Assembly (NCBI RefSeq): GCF_030813695.1
Contig: NZ_JAUSVA010000002.1
Coordinates: 2,542,001 to 2,606,000, forward strand
Origin: Kitasatospora herbaricolor
GTDB lineage: Bacteria > Actinomycetota > Actinomycetes > Streptomycetales > Streptomycetaceae
Length of the DNA stretch: 64,000 bases
Reading direction: 5' to 3'
The notes beneath the pieces are model-generated. The model was not told the origin of the DNA, searched no databases, and saw only the letters and a program-made list of their open reading frames with translations. The position numbers and the translations under genes were made by a program. This document shows, one piece after another, positions 32,090 to 46,829 of the stretch; the first letter of the stretch is position 1, and every line of letters starts with the position of its first letter.

Positions 32090-34756
32090 TCACCCCTGGG
32101 GGCCGAACCGCGCCACCAGGTCCCCCGCCGTGAGCCGTTCCAGCTCCTCCGGAGCGGCGTCCAGCGGGCCGGGGTAGAGCCGGTACACCGCGCCGGACAG
32201 CTTCTCCGGCGCGGGGACGTCCCCGTCCACCAGCGCGACGAATGCCCGCCGGCCGGCCAGCCGTTCGGTGACCCCCGGCCCGTCGGGGTCGGTGTCCCGG
32301 CCGTCCCGCAGGGCCCGCAGCCGGGCGGCGAAGGCCGCCACCGGCTCGCCTTCGCCCCGCAGCCAGCTCCGTGGGGCGCCGCCGTCGCGGCCGCGGACCA
32401 GCACCTCGTCGGTGGTGGCGGCGGCGGTCGCGCAGGCGAGGTCCCAGAGGGTGGCCCGGTTGCCCGGGGAGAAGTGCGCGAGCACGTCGCGGGAGAGCTG
32501 CCCGACCTCGGCCTGGTAACGGCGGACACTGTGGAAGCCGCCGTCGGCACCGGTGTTGAGGTCGGTCCAGGTGTACCGGCGGTCCGCCAGATCGATGATC
32601 ATCGGGACGCAGACCTTGGCGTCCCCGAGCAGGTCGAGCCGCTGCCGGACGGCCTTCGGGTCGAACGGGCCGGCCCCGCGGTCCGCCGCGTCCAGCTGCA
32701 GGAAGCCGGCGAAGGCGTCCGTGAGGTCCTCGAAGGCGACGTCGTTGTAGCTGAACACGATCATCACGGCGTAACGGGAGCCGCCCGCCGCCAGGCGCCC
32801 GAGGTCCAGGTCGACGAACTCGGTGGCGCCGTGCGGCGGCGGCGCCGAGACGTAGTCCCCGGAGTGGACGGCCGCCCGGTCGCCGTGCACCAGGGCGGTG
32901 TAGTCGCAGAGCCCGGTGAAGCGCCAGTCGGCGTCGTACAGCGCGACCGACAGGTCGAGGTCGACCCGGAGGTCCTCCGGTTGCATCCAGTGCAGGAAGA
33001 GCCGCAGCCGCTCCCCCGCCGGTAGGCGCTGCCGGCTGCCGCGCGGCACCGCGACCAGGGTCCGGGCCGCGGCCCGCTCCGCGAACGGGGCCACCAGATC
33101 GGCCAGCCCCTCGTCCAGCAGTGCCAGGTCGTACCGCTCGCCGGTGCCCCGGCGCAGCAGCTCGGACTCGATCACCTCGCAGACGGCGCCGCTCAGCCCC
33201 GCCGGGACCACCGTGCCGTGGTCCTCCCTGGCGTGGGCCAGCGAGACCGTCCCGCGCGGGAAGTACAGCCGCCGCTCGCCCTGTCCGCGCTCGCCGCGCA
33301 GCCGCCCGTACGCGCCGAGCAGCGGGCCGGGCGCGGCGCCGCGCAGGGCGTCGGCGATCAGCCGCAGGGCCTCCTCGGGCAGTGGTTCGCCGGGCGCGGT
33401 GGTGGCGCGGACCCGGAGCAGGTGGTGCAGCCGGCGGGCCAGTTCGCCCGGCCGCCGGGCCAGTTCCCGCAGGGCGCCCGGCACGTCCCCGGCGGCGAGC
33501 AGGCTCTCCACCCGGCCGGCGAAACCGGTGTGGGCCAGCCTGGCCCGGCCGCCGCTCTCCACCGCCCGGAGCGGGGCGGGCGGTTCGGCGAACTCCCGGC
33601 CCACCGGGTGCTCCCGCAGGTCCGTCCCGCGCAGCAGCGCGAACGCGGCAGCCGTCGCCGGGTAGCGCCCCCGGTACTCGTACGGGTGGAGCAGTTCGCC
33701 GGCCCGCAGCCAGGCGGAGCGGTGCCGGCGGAGGTCCTCGGCGAGGCCGGCCAACGGCAGGCCGTCCAGGATCGCCAGCAGGTCGCGGCGCAGCGGCCGC
33801 GGCAGGTTGCGCAGCCGCAGCCTGCGGGCGGTGGCGGGGAGCAGGTCCGGTTCGGCGCCGGACCAGGCCCAGAGCAGCCGGAGCACGTCGGTCGCGGTGT
33901 CGATCCGCTCGGCGAGGACCGGAAGCGCCGTGGCCGGGTCGCGGCGCAGCAGCGCGGCGAGGACGACGGCCTTGGTCTCGCGGACCGGGATCTGCTCGGG
34001 GAGGCGGTCGGGCAGGTCCGCCGGGGCGAGCGCGAGCAGGACGCCGAGGTCCTCGCGGTCCTGCGGGTCGAGCGGGGTCCGGCGGGCCAGCAGCCGGTCC
34101 AGCGACGCCAGCGCGACGGTGAGGGTGTCGCCCTCGGCGAGACGCAGCGGCCGGAGCATCAGCTCGCCGCCGAACTCCTCGGCGGCCATCCGGCCCGCGC
34201 GGTTGTCCTCGCCCAGGTAGGTGGCCTCGGCCAGCTCGGCTCCGCAGAGCGGGCAAGCCCTGGCCCGGCCCCGGGCGAGCAGGCCCTGGTGGCAGCCGGT
34301 GCACAGCAGGTGGGCGCAGGGTGCGAGGGCGCCGATGCCGGCCTCCTCGCCGGTCCGGCCGCAGTGGGCGCACGGCTGACGGGGCTGGTTGAGCAGGAAG
34401 GCCCGGATGCTGCGGGAGTAGAGCAGGTGCGCGTGGTCGGGCACCGCGTCGGGGAACCGGTGGAACAGCGTCCGGTGGCGTCGGTCGGCGCCCAGCAGCC
34501 GGTCGATCCGGGCGAGCAGCCCGCCACCGGTCGCGGCCAGCTGTTCTGGCGTCAACCGGCCAAGTACGGAGCGGAGTTGGCCGGTGAGCAGGTAGCCGCG
34601 CTGGGCCAGGTCGGCGTCCAGGGCCAGCAGCCCCCGGGCGTTCCAGGAGTCCGGTTCGGGCAGCAGGTCGCCGGTGGGGACGCAGACGACGCCGCGCCGG
34701 CGGAGCAGGAATGAGTCAAGGTCGGCGTCGACGACGGCCGAGGCGACTCGGGTCAA
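32090..34756 (-). CDS. MXAN_6230/SCO0854-type RING domain protein
   Basis: An 888-residue soluble protein. A complete C3HC4 RING-type zinc site is at C129, C132, C147, H149, C152, C155, C168 and C171. A long helical, HEAT-like middle (about 200-520) follows. The C-terminal third holds a beta-rich TerD-like region (LFLHWMQPEDLRVDLDLSVA, VDLDLGRLAAGGSRYAVMIV). The size and order fit the MXAN_6230/SCO0854 family. RING domains mostly bind ubiquitin-conjugating enzymes in eukaryotes; no such enzyme is seen here, so a structural zinc role or a different partner is likely. TerD links it to tellurite-type stress operons. Start taken at TTG 34756 after GGGGGA. It stands alone. Confidence 0.82.
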   Translation of the reverse strand: MTRVASAVVDADLDSFLLRRRGVVCVPTGDLLPEPDSWNARGLLALDADLAQRGYLLTGQLRSVLGRLTPEQLAATGGGLLARIDRLLGADRRHRTLFHRFPDAVPDHAHLLYSRSIRAFLLNQPRQPCAHCGRTGEEAGIGALAPCAHLLCTGCHQGLLARGRARACPLCGAELAEATYLGEDNRAGRMAAEEFGGELMLRPLRLAEGDTLTVALASLDRLLARRTPLDPQDREDLGVLLALAPADLPDRLPEQIPVRETKAVVLAALLRRDPATALPVLAERIDTATDVLRLLWAWSGAEPDLLPATARRLRLRNLPRPLRRDLLAILDGLPLAGLAEDLRRHRSAWLRAGELLHPYEYRGRYPATAAAFALLRGTDLREHPVGREFAEPPAPLRAVESGGRARLAHTGFAGRVESLLAAGDVPGALRELARRPGELARRLHHLLRVRATTAPGEPLPEEALRLIADALRGAAPGPLLGAYGRLRGERGQGERRLYFPRGTVSLAHAREDHGTVVPAGLSGAVCEVIESELLRRGTGERYDLALLDEGLADLVAPFAERAAARTLVAVPRGSRQRLPAGERLRLFLHWMQPEDLRVDLDLSVALYDADWRFTGLCDYTALVHGDRAAVHSGDYVSAPPPHGATEFVDLDLGRLAAGGSRYAVMIVFSYNDVAFEDLTDAFAGFLQLDAADRGAGPFDPKAVRQRLDLLGDAKVCVPMIIDLADRRYTWTDLNTGADGGFHSVRRYQAEVGQLSRDVLAHFSPGNRATLWDLACATAAATTDEVLVRGRDGGAPRSWLRGEGEPVAAFAARLRALRDGRDTDPDGPGVTERLAGRRAFVALVDGDVPAPEKLSGAVYRLYPGPLDAAPEELERLTAGDLVARFGPQG

Positions 34757-35050
34757 AGAAGTCCCCCGAGGAGAGGAAGGCAGAGGAAGAAGAAGGGGGG
34801 CGGAGAGGGGGCACGCTGGTTCGTTGTCAGGGTGAGTGAGAAGGAAGCACGCCGCGGAGCCGCCCGCGTGGTGAACAGTAGCGAGGGTGCGCGGAGTTGC
34901 CCACCGATTTATTCGCCGGCCGTCCGCGCCGGCGTGCCGGCCGCGCTCCGGCCGCCGTCCCGGCCGCGTGGTCGTGCCGCTCCCGCGCCCCGGTGCACGG
35001 CCCTCGGCCGCGGGGCGGCGGGCGCCCCGGCGGCAGGGGCGCGGGGCCCC
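34757..35050. other. Upstream region of the RING gene with polypurine tract
   Basis: The + strand is almost pure purine from about 34766 to 34812 (GAGGAGAGGAAGGCAGAGGA and on), giving a pyrimidine-rich untranslated leader for the leftward RING gene. No gene and no convincing promoter hexamers were found. A short AT-rich patch (GATTTATTC) lies near 34905. Confidence 0.5.
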
Positions 35051-35479
35051 TCAGCGGTAGAAGGTCCGGCCGGCGGCGCCGGAGGAGACGGACCAGACCT
35101 CGACGATCAGCCCGTCGGCGACCCTGAGGATGTCGACGCCGCTCCTGGCCACCTTCTCCCCCTCGGCCGTCACGAAGCTCGCCAGGTAGGGCCGGGCGAC
35201 CAGCCCGGCCGGTGCGCCGCCGGCCGGAGCGAGGTCGACGACGGCCGTCCCCTCCGCGGCGAAGACGAGCCCGGTCCGGGAGGCGTGCCAGGCGGCGACG
35301 ATCGCGGCGAGCTGCGGCGGCGTGCGGATCTCGTCGAAGGCCTCGGTGCCCGCCTGGGCGTACCGCAGCGTGAAGCCGGGTGCCATGATCTCGCCGGCCA
35401 GACCGAGGTCGCCGTTCCACAGGGCCGTCCACCGGTCGAACAGTCCGGTACCGAACGCGCGCATGTCGTGGTCGCCCAC
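35051..35479 (-). CDS. NTF2-like/SnoaL-fold protein
   Basis: A 142-residue protein with the pattern of a SnoaL-like cone-shaped fold: an N-terminal helix (AFGTGLFDRWTALWNGDLGL), a mid-sequence MAPGFTLRYAQAGTEAFD, then strands ending in SGVDILRVADGLIVEVWSVS. Members range from polyketide cyclases to scaffold proteins without enzymatic role. I start at GTG 35479 after AGGGGGG, five bases away; the frame is open to 35527. Substrate unknown. The NTF2-like domain is separate from the one fused to the ECF41 sigma factor. Confidence 0.75.
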   Translation of the reverse strand: MGDHDMRAFGTGLFDRWTALWNGDLGLAGEIMAPGFTLRYAQAGTEAFDEIRTPPQLAAIVAAWHASRTGLVFAAEGTAVVDLAPAGGAPAGLVARPYLASFVTAEGEKVARSGVDILRVADGLIVEVWSVSSGAAGRTFYR

Positions 35480-35597
35480 AGGAACCCCCCTGAGTCCATG
35501 GTCTTCGTGACGCCACGACCGTAACAAGCACCACCGACAACGCCCGGCCGCCGCCCCGGGGCCCGTCCCGGGCCGCGCCGGCGGCTCCGCACCGGCC

Positions 35598-36463
35598 CTA
35601 CGACACCACGTCCTTGCGGGCGAAGCCCCGGAACGCCAGTGCCAGCAGCACGATCGCGTACGAGACCGAGAGCGAGACGCCCTGGAGCATCCCGCCCCAC
35701 TCCAGTTGCGGCTGCAGGGCGTCCGCCCAGGCGTACTGCCAGTGCGCGGGCAGCCACTCCCGCAGGCCGCCGAGGGCGGTGACGGCGTCCAGCACTCCGG
35801 TGATGATGGACGCGAAGACGGCGCCGCCGACCGCGCCGAGCGGCGCGTCGGTGGCCGTGGAGAGCCAGAACGCCAGCGCCGCGATGACCAGTTCGGCGAG
35901 GAAGACGAAGGCGACGGCGATCGCCAGCCGGGGTAGCGCGACCGAGGCGGGCAGGCTGATGCCGGCCGGCAGCCGGAGGTCGCCCCAGCCGTAGGCGGCG
36001 GTGCCGACGGCCAGGCCGATCAGCGGCAGCAGCACGATGGCGGCCGCCGAGAAGGCCAGGCCGACCGCGAACTTGCGGGCCAGCAGCCGGGCCCGGGGGA
36101 CGGGCGCGGCCAGCAGGTAGCGCAGCGAGGACCAGCTGGCCTCGGAGGCGACGGTGTCGCCGCAGAACAGCGCGACCGGGATCACCAGCAGGAAGCCGGT
36201 GCCCATGAACAGCATGGTGGTGGCGAAGTTGAGGCCGGAGGAGGTGGCCAGTTCGATGAAGGTGGTGCGGTCGGCCCGGCCGGGGGTGCCGCCGATCTGG
36301 AAGGCCAGCAGGATGATGAACGGCATCGCCGCCAGCACCCCGCCGACCACCATGGTGCGGCGCCGGCGCAGCTGGCGCATGGCCTCGACCCGCAGCGGCA
36401 GGGTGCGCCCGGCCCGGTAGCCGGCGGCGTGGTCGGGCGCCGCCTCGACGGCGGTGGGCGTGC

Positions 36464-36467
<4 letters not shown>
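35598..36467 (-). CDS. ABC-2 type transporter permease
   Basis: A 289-residue membrane subunit of an ABC exporter with about six hydrophobic segments: VVGGVLAAMPFIILLAF, FATTMLFMGTGFLLVIPVAL, VGLAFSAAAIVLLPLIGLAV, LAIAVAFVFLAELVIAALAF, AVGGAVFASIITGVLDAV and VSYAIVLLALAF. The loop GDTVASEASWSSLRYLLAAP is the ABC-2 signature region that contacts the ATPase. The GTG at 36467 overlaps the stop of the upstream hydrolase-ATPase fusion (GTGA), so the two subunits are coupled and made in step. Substrate unknown. Confidence 0.87.
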
Positions 36468-39265
<2,798 letters not shown>

Positions 39266-39505
39266 GAACAGCGATCCTATGGGCGCCTCGGGTAGGGAAG
39301 CCGTAAAGGCGGCCGGGACACCCGCCCCCGGGCACACCCCCTCACCTGCCGCGCTGCCCCGGCTGCGCACCGGCGAGGGCTGACAGGCAGCGGGCCCGCA
39401 CGGGGCCGCGTCCGGGCCACGGGGAAGCGAACGGCGGCGCACCCCGCACCGGGGCGCACCGCCTCGCACCACCCGGGCCGTCCACCACGGCGCCCGGGTC
39501 CTCCG

Positions 39506-39985
39506 CTAGAGCACCCGGGTCATCGTCCGGTGCGGGATGCCCGCGTCCAGGTACTCGGGGCCCTCGGCGGTGTAGCCGAGGCGCTCGTAGAAGCCGAGGG
39601 CCTGGACCTGCGCGTGCAGCTCCAGCTCGGTCGCCCCGCGTGCCCGGCCGGCCGCCTCGACGGCCCGGACCAGGACGGCGCCGAGGCCGGTGCCGCGGGC
39701 GGCCTTCAGCACGGCGAGCCGGCCGAGCAGGACGCGTCCGGGCAGGCCGCCGGTGATCTTCAGGGCCTGCTCGCCGTGGATCAGCCGGGCGGTGCCGAGC
39801 GCCGTGCCGTCGGCGCCGATCGCGAGCAGGTGCTCGGAGGTGGCGTCGAGCTCGTCCCACTCCTCGTCCTCGGGGATCTGCTGCTCGACGATGAAGACCT
39901 CGCGGCGCACCCCGTGCACCAGCGCCAGCTCCTCCTCGCCCTCGGCCACCCGGATCACCGGGGTCCCAGGCGTCACAGGGTTCAT
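39506..39985 (-). CDS. GNAT-family N-acetyltransferase (ElaA-like)
   Basis: A 159-residue acetyltransferase that matches the ElaA branch: VHGVRREVFIVEQQIPEDEE and WDELDATSEHLLA, followed by VLLGRLAVLKAARGTGLGAV, where R-G-T-G-L-G is the acetyl-CoA loop. It ends with GFYERLGYTAEGPEYLDAGI and the HxxM pattern PHRTM. The substrate is not known. The ATG at 39985 is one base after the rluD stop, so it is co-translated with rluD. This neighbourhood of a GNAT gene behind rluD is common in Streptomyces. Confidence 0.88.
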   Translation of the reverse strand: MNPVTPGTPVIRVAEGEEELALVHGVRREVFIVEQQIPEDEEWDELDATSEHLLAIGADGTALGTARLIHGEQALKITGGLPGRVLLGRLAVLKAARGTGLGAVLVRAVEAAGRARGATELELHAQVQALGFYERLGYTAEGPEYLDAGIPHRTMTRVL

Positions 39986-39986
39986 C

Positions 39987-40925
39987 TCAGCTCTCCGAGG
40001 AGATCACGTCGAGGGCCTTCTGCAGGTCGGCCGGGTACTCGCTGCTGAACTGCACCCACTCGCCGTCCGACGGGTGCTCGAAGCCGAGCGAGACGGCGTG
40101 CAGCCACTGCCGGGTCAGACCGAGCCGCTTGGCGAGCGTCGGGTCGGCGCCGTAGGTGAGGTCGCCGACGCAGGGGTGGCGCAGCGCGGACATGTGCACC
40201 CGGATCTGGTGGGTGCGGCCGGTCTCCAGCTTGATGTCGAGCAGCGAGGCGGCGCGGTAGGCCTCGATGAGGTCGTAGTGCGTGACGGACGGCTTGCCGG
40301 CCTGGGTGACGGCCCACTTCCAGTCCGAGCTGGGGTGGCGGCCGATCGGGGCGTCGACGGTGCCGCTCATCGGGTCGGGGTGGCCCTGGACCAGCGCGTT
40401 GTACTTCTTCTCCACCACGCGGTCGTGGAACTGCCGCTTGAGGTCGGTGTACGCGCGCTCGGACTTGGCGACCACCATCAGCCCGGAGGTGCCCACGTCG
40501 AGGCGGTGCACGACGCCCTGGCGCTCGGCGGCGCCGGAGGTGGAGATGCGGTAGCCGGCGGCGGCGAGGCCGCCGATGACCGTGGTGCCGGTCCAGCCGG
40601 GGCTGGGGTGGGCGGCGACGCCGACCGGCTTGTCGACGAGCACGATGTCGTCGTCGTCGTGGACGATCCGCATGCCTTCGACGTGCTCGGCGACGATCCG
40701 CACGGGCGCGGCGGGGGCGGGGAGCTCGACCTCCAGCCAGGAGCCGGCCATCACCCGGTCGGACTTGCCGGCCGTGGCCCCGTCGATGGTCACCTTGCCC
40801 TCGGCGGCCAGCTCGGCGGCCTTCGTCCGGGAGAAACCGAACATCCGGGCGAGGGCGGCGTCGAGTCGCTCGCCCTCCAGGCCGTCGGGAACGGGGAGGC
40901 TGCGGGTCTGCGCTGCGGTACTCAC
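39987..40925 (-). CDS. rluD: Ribosomal large subunit pseudouridine synthase
   Basis: Converts specific uridines of 23S rRNA (helix 69 in E. coli) to pseudouridine; 312 residues. The N-terminal S4 RNA-binding domain (15-75: ERLDALARMFG-type, [18 protein letters not shown]) precedes the synthase domain. The catalytic aspartate is D143 in [33 protein letters not shown] and [11 protein letters not shown] are further family blocks. Which uridine it modifies cannot be told from sequence. The GTG at 40925 lies 119 bp after lspA. Part of the leftward traR-lspA-rluD-GNAT group. Confidence 0.93.
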   Translation of the reverse strand: MSTAAQTRSLPVPDGLEGERLDAALARMFGFSRTKAAELAAEGKVTIDGATAGKSDRVMAGSWLEVELPAPAAPVRIVAEHVEGMRIVHDDDDIVLVDKPVGVAAHPSPGWTGTTVIGGLAAAGYRISTSGAAERQGVVHRLDVGTSGLMVVAKSERAYTDLKRQFHDRVVEKKYNALVQGHPDPMSGTVDAPIGRHPSSDWKWAVTQAGKPSVTHYDLIEAYRAASLLDIKLETGRTHQIRVHMSALRHPCVGDLTYGADPTLAKRLGLTRQWLHAVSLGFEHPSDGEWVQFSSEYPADLQKALDVISSES

Positions 40926-41044
40926 CCGTACGAGTATGCCGGACGGCGGGGCCGCTCCTTACTCACCGGCCGCCGCGGCCCCGGCGACCGGTCCTGCCGC
41001 AAGGCCCGGACGGTGCCCGGCGGGACGCCCCGCGCGAGCGGCCG

Positions 41045-41926
41045 CTACTCGCCGTCCTGCCGCGCCTGCTCCGCCGCGTCCCCGGCGGCCGCGTGCTTCG
41101 CGTCGGTGGCCGGGCCCGCCGTCACCTCGGCGCCGGCGTCGTCGCCGGCCACCGGGTCGGCCTTGGCGGCGGCCTGGTGGGTGCTCCCGTCCGGGTTGCT
41201 GCCGCGGAAGGAGAGCAGGACCACCAGGATGCCGCCGCAGACGATGGCGGAGTCGGCGAGGTTGAAGACCGCGAAGTGCTGGACCGAGATGAAGTCGACG
41301 ACGTGGCCGCGGAACACCTCGGGCGAGCGGAACAGCCGGTCGGTGAGGTTGCCGAGCGCGCCGCCGAGCAGCATCCCGAGGGCGATCGCCCACGGCAGGC
41401 TGTACAGGCGGCGGGCGATCCGCCAGATCACCACGATCACGGCGGTCGCGATCATGGTGAAGACGATGGTCATCGCCTGGCCCATCCCGAAGGCGGCCCC
41501 GCCGTTGCGGATCACCTGGAGGGTGACGACGTCACCGACCACGGCGATCGGCGAGTGGCCCTCCAGCCGGGCCACCACCAGCAGCTTGCTGCCCAGGTCG
41601 ACCAGGTAGGCGAGGAGGGCCACGGCCAGCAGCACGCCGATCCGCCGGCGCCGGGCGATGCCGGTGGCGCCGGCGGCCGGGGCCTGTCCGGACCCGGCCG
41701 CCGGGGCCGGACGCTCGCTCTCCGCGACCGGGGCGCTCTCCACCCCCCGTGCGGTGTCCTGCTCCGCGTCGGAGGGGGTCTGCGCCGGAGCGGCAGTGGT
41801 CGGGACGGACTCGTCCCGTGTCTTGGGGGAACCTGGCGTACTGATGATCCGCTCCGCTGCCGCAATGAGGTCCCCCCGGCCGGAGGCTGGGGGAGGGCCG
41901 ACGTTACGGGGTCGAGCGTACGGCAA
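41045..41926 (-). CDS. lspA: Lipoprotein signal peptidase (signal peptidase II)
   Basis: Membrane aspartyl protease that cleaves lipoprotein signal peptides after lipidation. Four membrane segments are visible: [57 protein letters not shown] and [19 protein letters not shown]. The catalytic aspartates lie in LGNLTDRLF and FNLADSAI. The N-terminal 95 residues are acidic and disordered, and the C-terminal tail is Ala/Asp-rich. The start is uncertain: TTG 41926 follows the traR stop by 24 bases after GGACGGGG. Similarity to other Streptomyces LspA N-termini (AEAERII) points to a site near 41866, where the in-frame codon is ATT. GTG 41743 is a third option. Confidence 0.9.
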   Translation of the reverse strand: MPYARPRNVGPPPASGRGDLIAAAERIISTPGSPKTRDESVPTTAAPAQTPSDAEQDTARGVESAPVAESERPAPAAGSGQAPAAGATGIARRRRIGVLLAVALLAYLVDLGSKLLVVARLEGHSPIAVVGDVVTLQVIRNGGAAFGMGQAMTIVFTMIATAVIVVIWRIARRLYSLPWAIALGMLLGGALGNLTDRLFRSPEVFRGHVVDFISVQHFAVFNLADSAIVCGGILVVLLSFRGSNPDGSTHQAAAKADPVAGDDAGAEVTAGPATDAKHAAAGDAAEQARQDGE

Positions 41927-41950
41927 GCCCGGCCCCGTCCGACGCCCTGG

Positions 41951-42547
41951 CTACCGCCGTTCCTGCTTCGCCTTGCACTGCACGCAGAGCGTGGCCCGCG
42001 GGAACGCCTGCATCCGGGCCTTGCCGATGGCCTGGCCGCAGGACTCGCAGACGCCGAAGCCGACGTTCTCCAGCCGGGCCAGGGCCCGCTCGGTCTGGGC
42101 GAGGCTGTCCCTGGCGTTGTTGGCGAGGGCCAGCTCGCTCTCCCGCGAGATGTTCTTGGTGCCGGCGTCCACCTGGTCGTCGCCGGCGCCGTCGTTGGAG
42201 TCCCGCATCAGACCGGTGATCGCGGCCTCGGAGGCGTCGATCTCGGTCTGCAGGCGCTCCAGCTCGGTGATCAGCTCGGCGTGCAGTTCGGCGACCTCCT
42301 CGGAGGTCCAGGGGTCCTCGCCGGCGCGTACGGGCAGCTCGGCCGGGTCCACCGACTCCGCTCCGCCGCCGCCCGCCCTGGCCCCCGTCGCCACGGGCGT
42401 GCGGGTACGGCTGGGCGCTGCCACGCGCCCGGCGCCGGTGCTGGTCTTGTGCCGTGCAGTGGTCACGGTCCCCTCCCCTGGTTCGCCTGCCACAGCCTTG
42501 CGGGCCCGCTTGGTTGCGGTGCTCGCGACGGTTGTCTTCTCAGCCAT
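41951..42547 (-). CDS. TraR/DksA family zinc-finger protein
   Basis: A 198-residue protein. Residues 1-75 are basic and Ala/Thr-rich, likely disordered. A coiled coil follows (LHAELITELERLQTEIDASE), then DDQVDAGTKNISRESELALA. The C-terminal zinc finger is CESCG with CVQC. DksA-like proteins bind RNA polymerase through the secondary channel and modulate transcription, though the two aspartates at the E. coli DksA tip are not obvious here. I prefer ATG 42547, nine bases after GGGG, to ATG 42562, which has no ribosome site. It is transcribed leftward with lspA and is divergent from ileS. Confidence 0.88.
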   Translation of the reverse strand: MAEKTTVASTATKRARKAVAGEPGEGTVTTARHKTSTGAGRVAAPSRTRTPVATGARAGGGGAESVDPAELPVRAGEDPWTSEEVAELHAELITELERLQTEIDASEAAITGLMRDSNDGAGDDQVDAGTKNISRESELALANNARDSLAQTERALARLENVGFGVCESCGQAIGKARMQAFPRATLCVQCKAKQERR

Positions 42548-42886
42548 GGCTTTCGACCCCATCTACGAATGAATCGAGCCGCCGGTTCCCGGCGGCCTCC
42601 AGTGCCGGAACGATAATCCCCATCAAATCCGGCCACAACGTGACATACCGATACGCCCTGTCGATCCCACCCGGCCAGCCGCGCCCGACCGCACCTGCCC
42701 GCGCGCTGACCAACTTGTGCCCAGATCGTCATCCGCTAATCACCACCGGCGCCTCCGACCTGCGCCGCAGACGGGCGCCGGTGACCTTGGGGCGGCGGTC
42801 GCCGGCCCGGCGCCGCCCGGCGGCCTCCGGGCGGGGGGCGCCGGGGCCGGGCGGTTCGCGGTGCCGAACCGACTTGCCGGGGCCGA

Positions 42887-42892
42887 TACACT
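42887..42892 (+). promoter_or_regulatory. Probable -10 element of the ileS leader
   Basis: TACACT fits an actinomycete -10 hexamer and puts transcription start near 42899, just at the 5' end of the T-box leader. No good -35 was found. Confidence 0.4.
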
Positions 42893-42898
42893 GGGCCT

Positions 42899-43160
42899 GC
42901 AAGGCGCAGATGGGACGAGTACCGACGTACGCAGCCACCAGCGACCCGGGGACGGTGCGAGCCCGGGGGTGTGCACGGCGGGAAGATCACCCCGGAGCCG
43001 CCGGAAGAACGGCCCGACCGGCCCAGTAGACCCGGCAGCAAGCCCAAACAAGAGGGTCGCAGTCACCATCGCGGCCAAGGAGGGTGGTACCGCGGGACGG
43101 CATGCCGTCTCGTCCCTCCGTCGGATCAGGCCCACGTATCCGCCGGAGGCAGAAACCGCG
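42899..43160 (+). ncRNA. Translational T-box riboswitch for ileS (AUC specifier)
   Basis: The conserved T-box sequence AGGGTGGTACCGCG is at 43081-43094. Stem I carries the distal pattern GCGACCCGGGGACGGTGCGA near 42940 and an isoleucine specifier AUC at 42986-42988 (GGAAGATCACC). Downstream, GGGACG (43094-43099) can pair with CGTCCC (43111-43116) as the antisequestrator. Alternatively CCTCCG (43115-43120) pairs with CGGAGG (43144-43149), the ribosome site of ileS, as the sequestrator. No U tract follows, so control is at translation, as known for actinobacterial ileS. Uncharged tRNA-Ile should free the ribosome site. Confidence 0.9.
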
Positions 43161-46289
<3,129 letters not shown>

Positions 46290-46299
46290 CCCGCCCCCG

Positions 46300-46337
46300 A
46301 AGCGGCCGCCCCCTCCCCCGAGGAGGCGGCCGCTTCG
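46300..46337 (+). terminator. Terminator after ileS
   Basis: GAAGCGGCCGCC (46300-46311) and GGCGGCCGCTTC (46326-46337) form a perfect 12-bp stem. The loop holds a further CCTC/GAGG pairing. Confidence 0.75.
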
Positions 46338-46436
46338 CCGTACCCGGCCCACCTTCCCCGTCACTGCCCCACCCCTGCCCCGCCCCACCCCCGCCCCCGA
46401 TCACTCCTCCCGGTCTCCACCCCTGCCGCCCCACGC

Positions 46437-46535
46437 CCCACCCCATCCCCTCACCCCCACCCCATCCCCTCACCCCCACCCCACCCCCTCACCCCCACCC
46501 CACCCCCTCACCCCCACCCCACCCCACCCCCTCAC
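46437..46535. repeat. 19-bp C-rich minisatellite
   Basis: About five tandem copies of a 19-bp unit of the type CCCCAYCCCCTCACCCCCA, inside a longer C/A-rich run (about 46370-46560). No gene. Stray long frames on the opposite strand come only from the repeat. Confidence 0.8.
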
Positions 46536-46590
46536 CCCACCTCACCCCCTTCCCCCCACCGAGGGTGCGCTGCGCGAGGGGGCGGCGGAC

Positions 46591-46704
46591 GGGGTGGGTA
46601 CGGAGGGGGGCGTGGTGCGCGATTATCGGACTGCCAACGGCGAGAACCCGGCACACGAGGGTCGCCAGTCCGATAATCGTGCAGCCCCCCGTAGTACCCA
46701 CCCC
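46591..46704. repeat. Long imperfect inverted repeat
   Basis: Arms of about 40 bases (46591-46633 and 46666-46704) face each other around a 32-nt loop. The inner 14 bases, CGATTATCGGACTG, are perfectly repeated and markedly AT-rich for this genome. The outer GGGGTGGGTAC and GGGGGGC blocks also pair. It lies between convergent ileS and divIVA, apart from the two ordinary terminators. It could be a small mobile-element remnant or a structured RNA. Confidence 0.65.
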
Positions 46705-46787
46705 GGGAGCCGACCCCGCAACCACCCACCCGAGAGCAACCACCCACCAAGCCCCACGCGCAGCGCAGCGCCCCCCACCCGCACAAC

Positions 46788-46829
46788 AAAAAAGCGCTCC
46801 CCCCGCAGCCGAAGCCACAGAGGGAGCGC
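46788..46829 (-). terminator. Rho-independent terminator of the divIVA end of the cluster
   Basis: On the minus strand, GCGCTCCC (46829-46822) pairs with GGGAGCGC (46801-46794) and is followed by six T residues (46793-46788). It is the only classical U-tract terminator recognised in the window and closes the leftward division cluster. Confidence 0.88.

Noticed and set aside
34827..35540. Frames on both strands overlapping the NTF2-like gene
   Set aside because: Shadow frames; only the 35051-35479 frame gives a recognisable fold and ribosome site.
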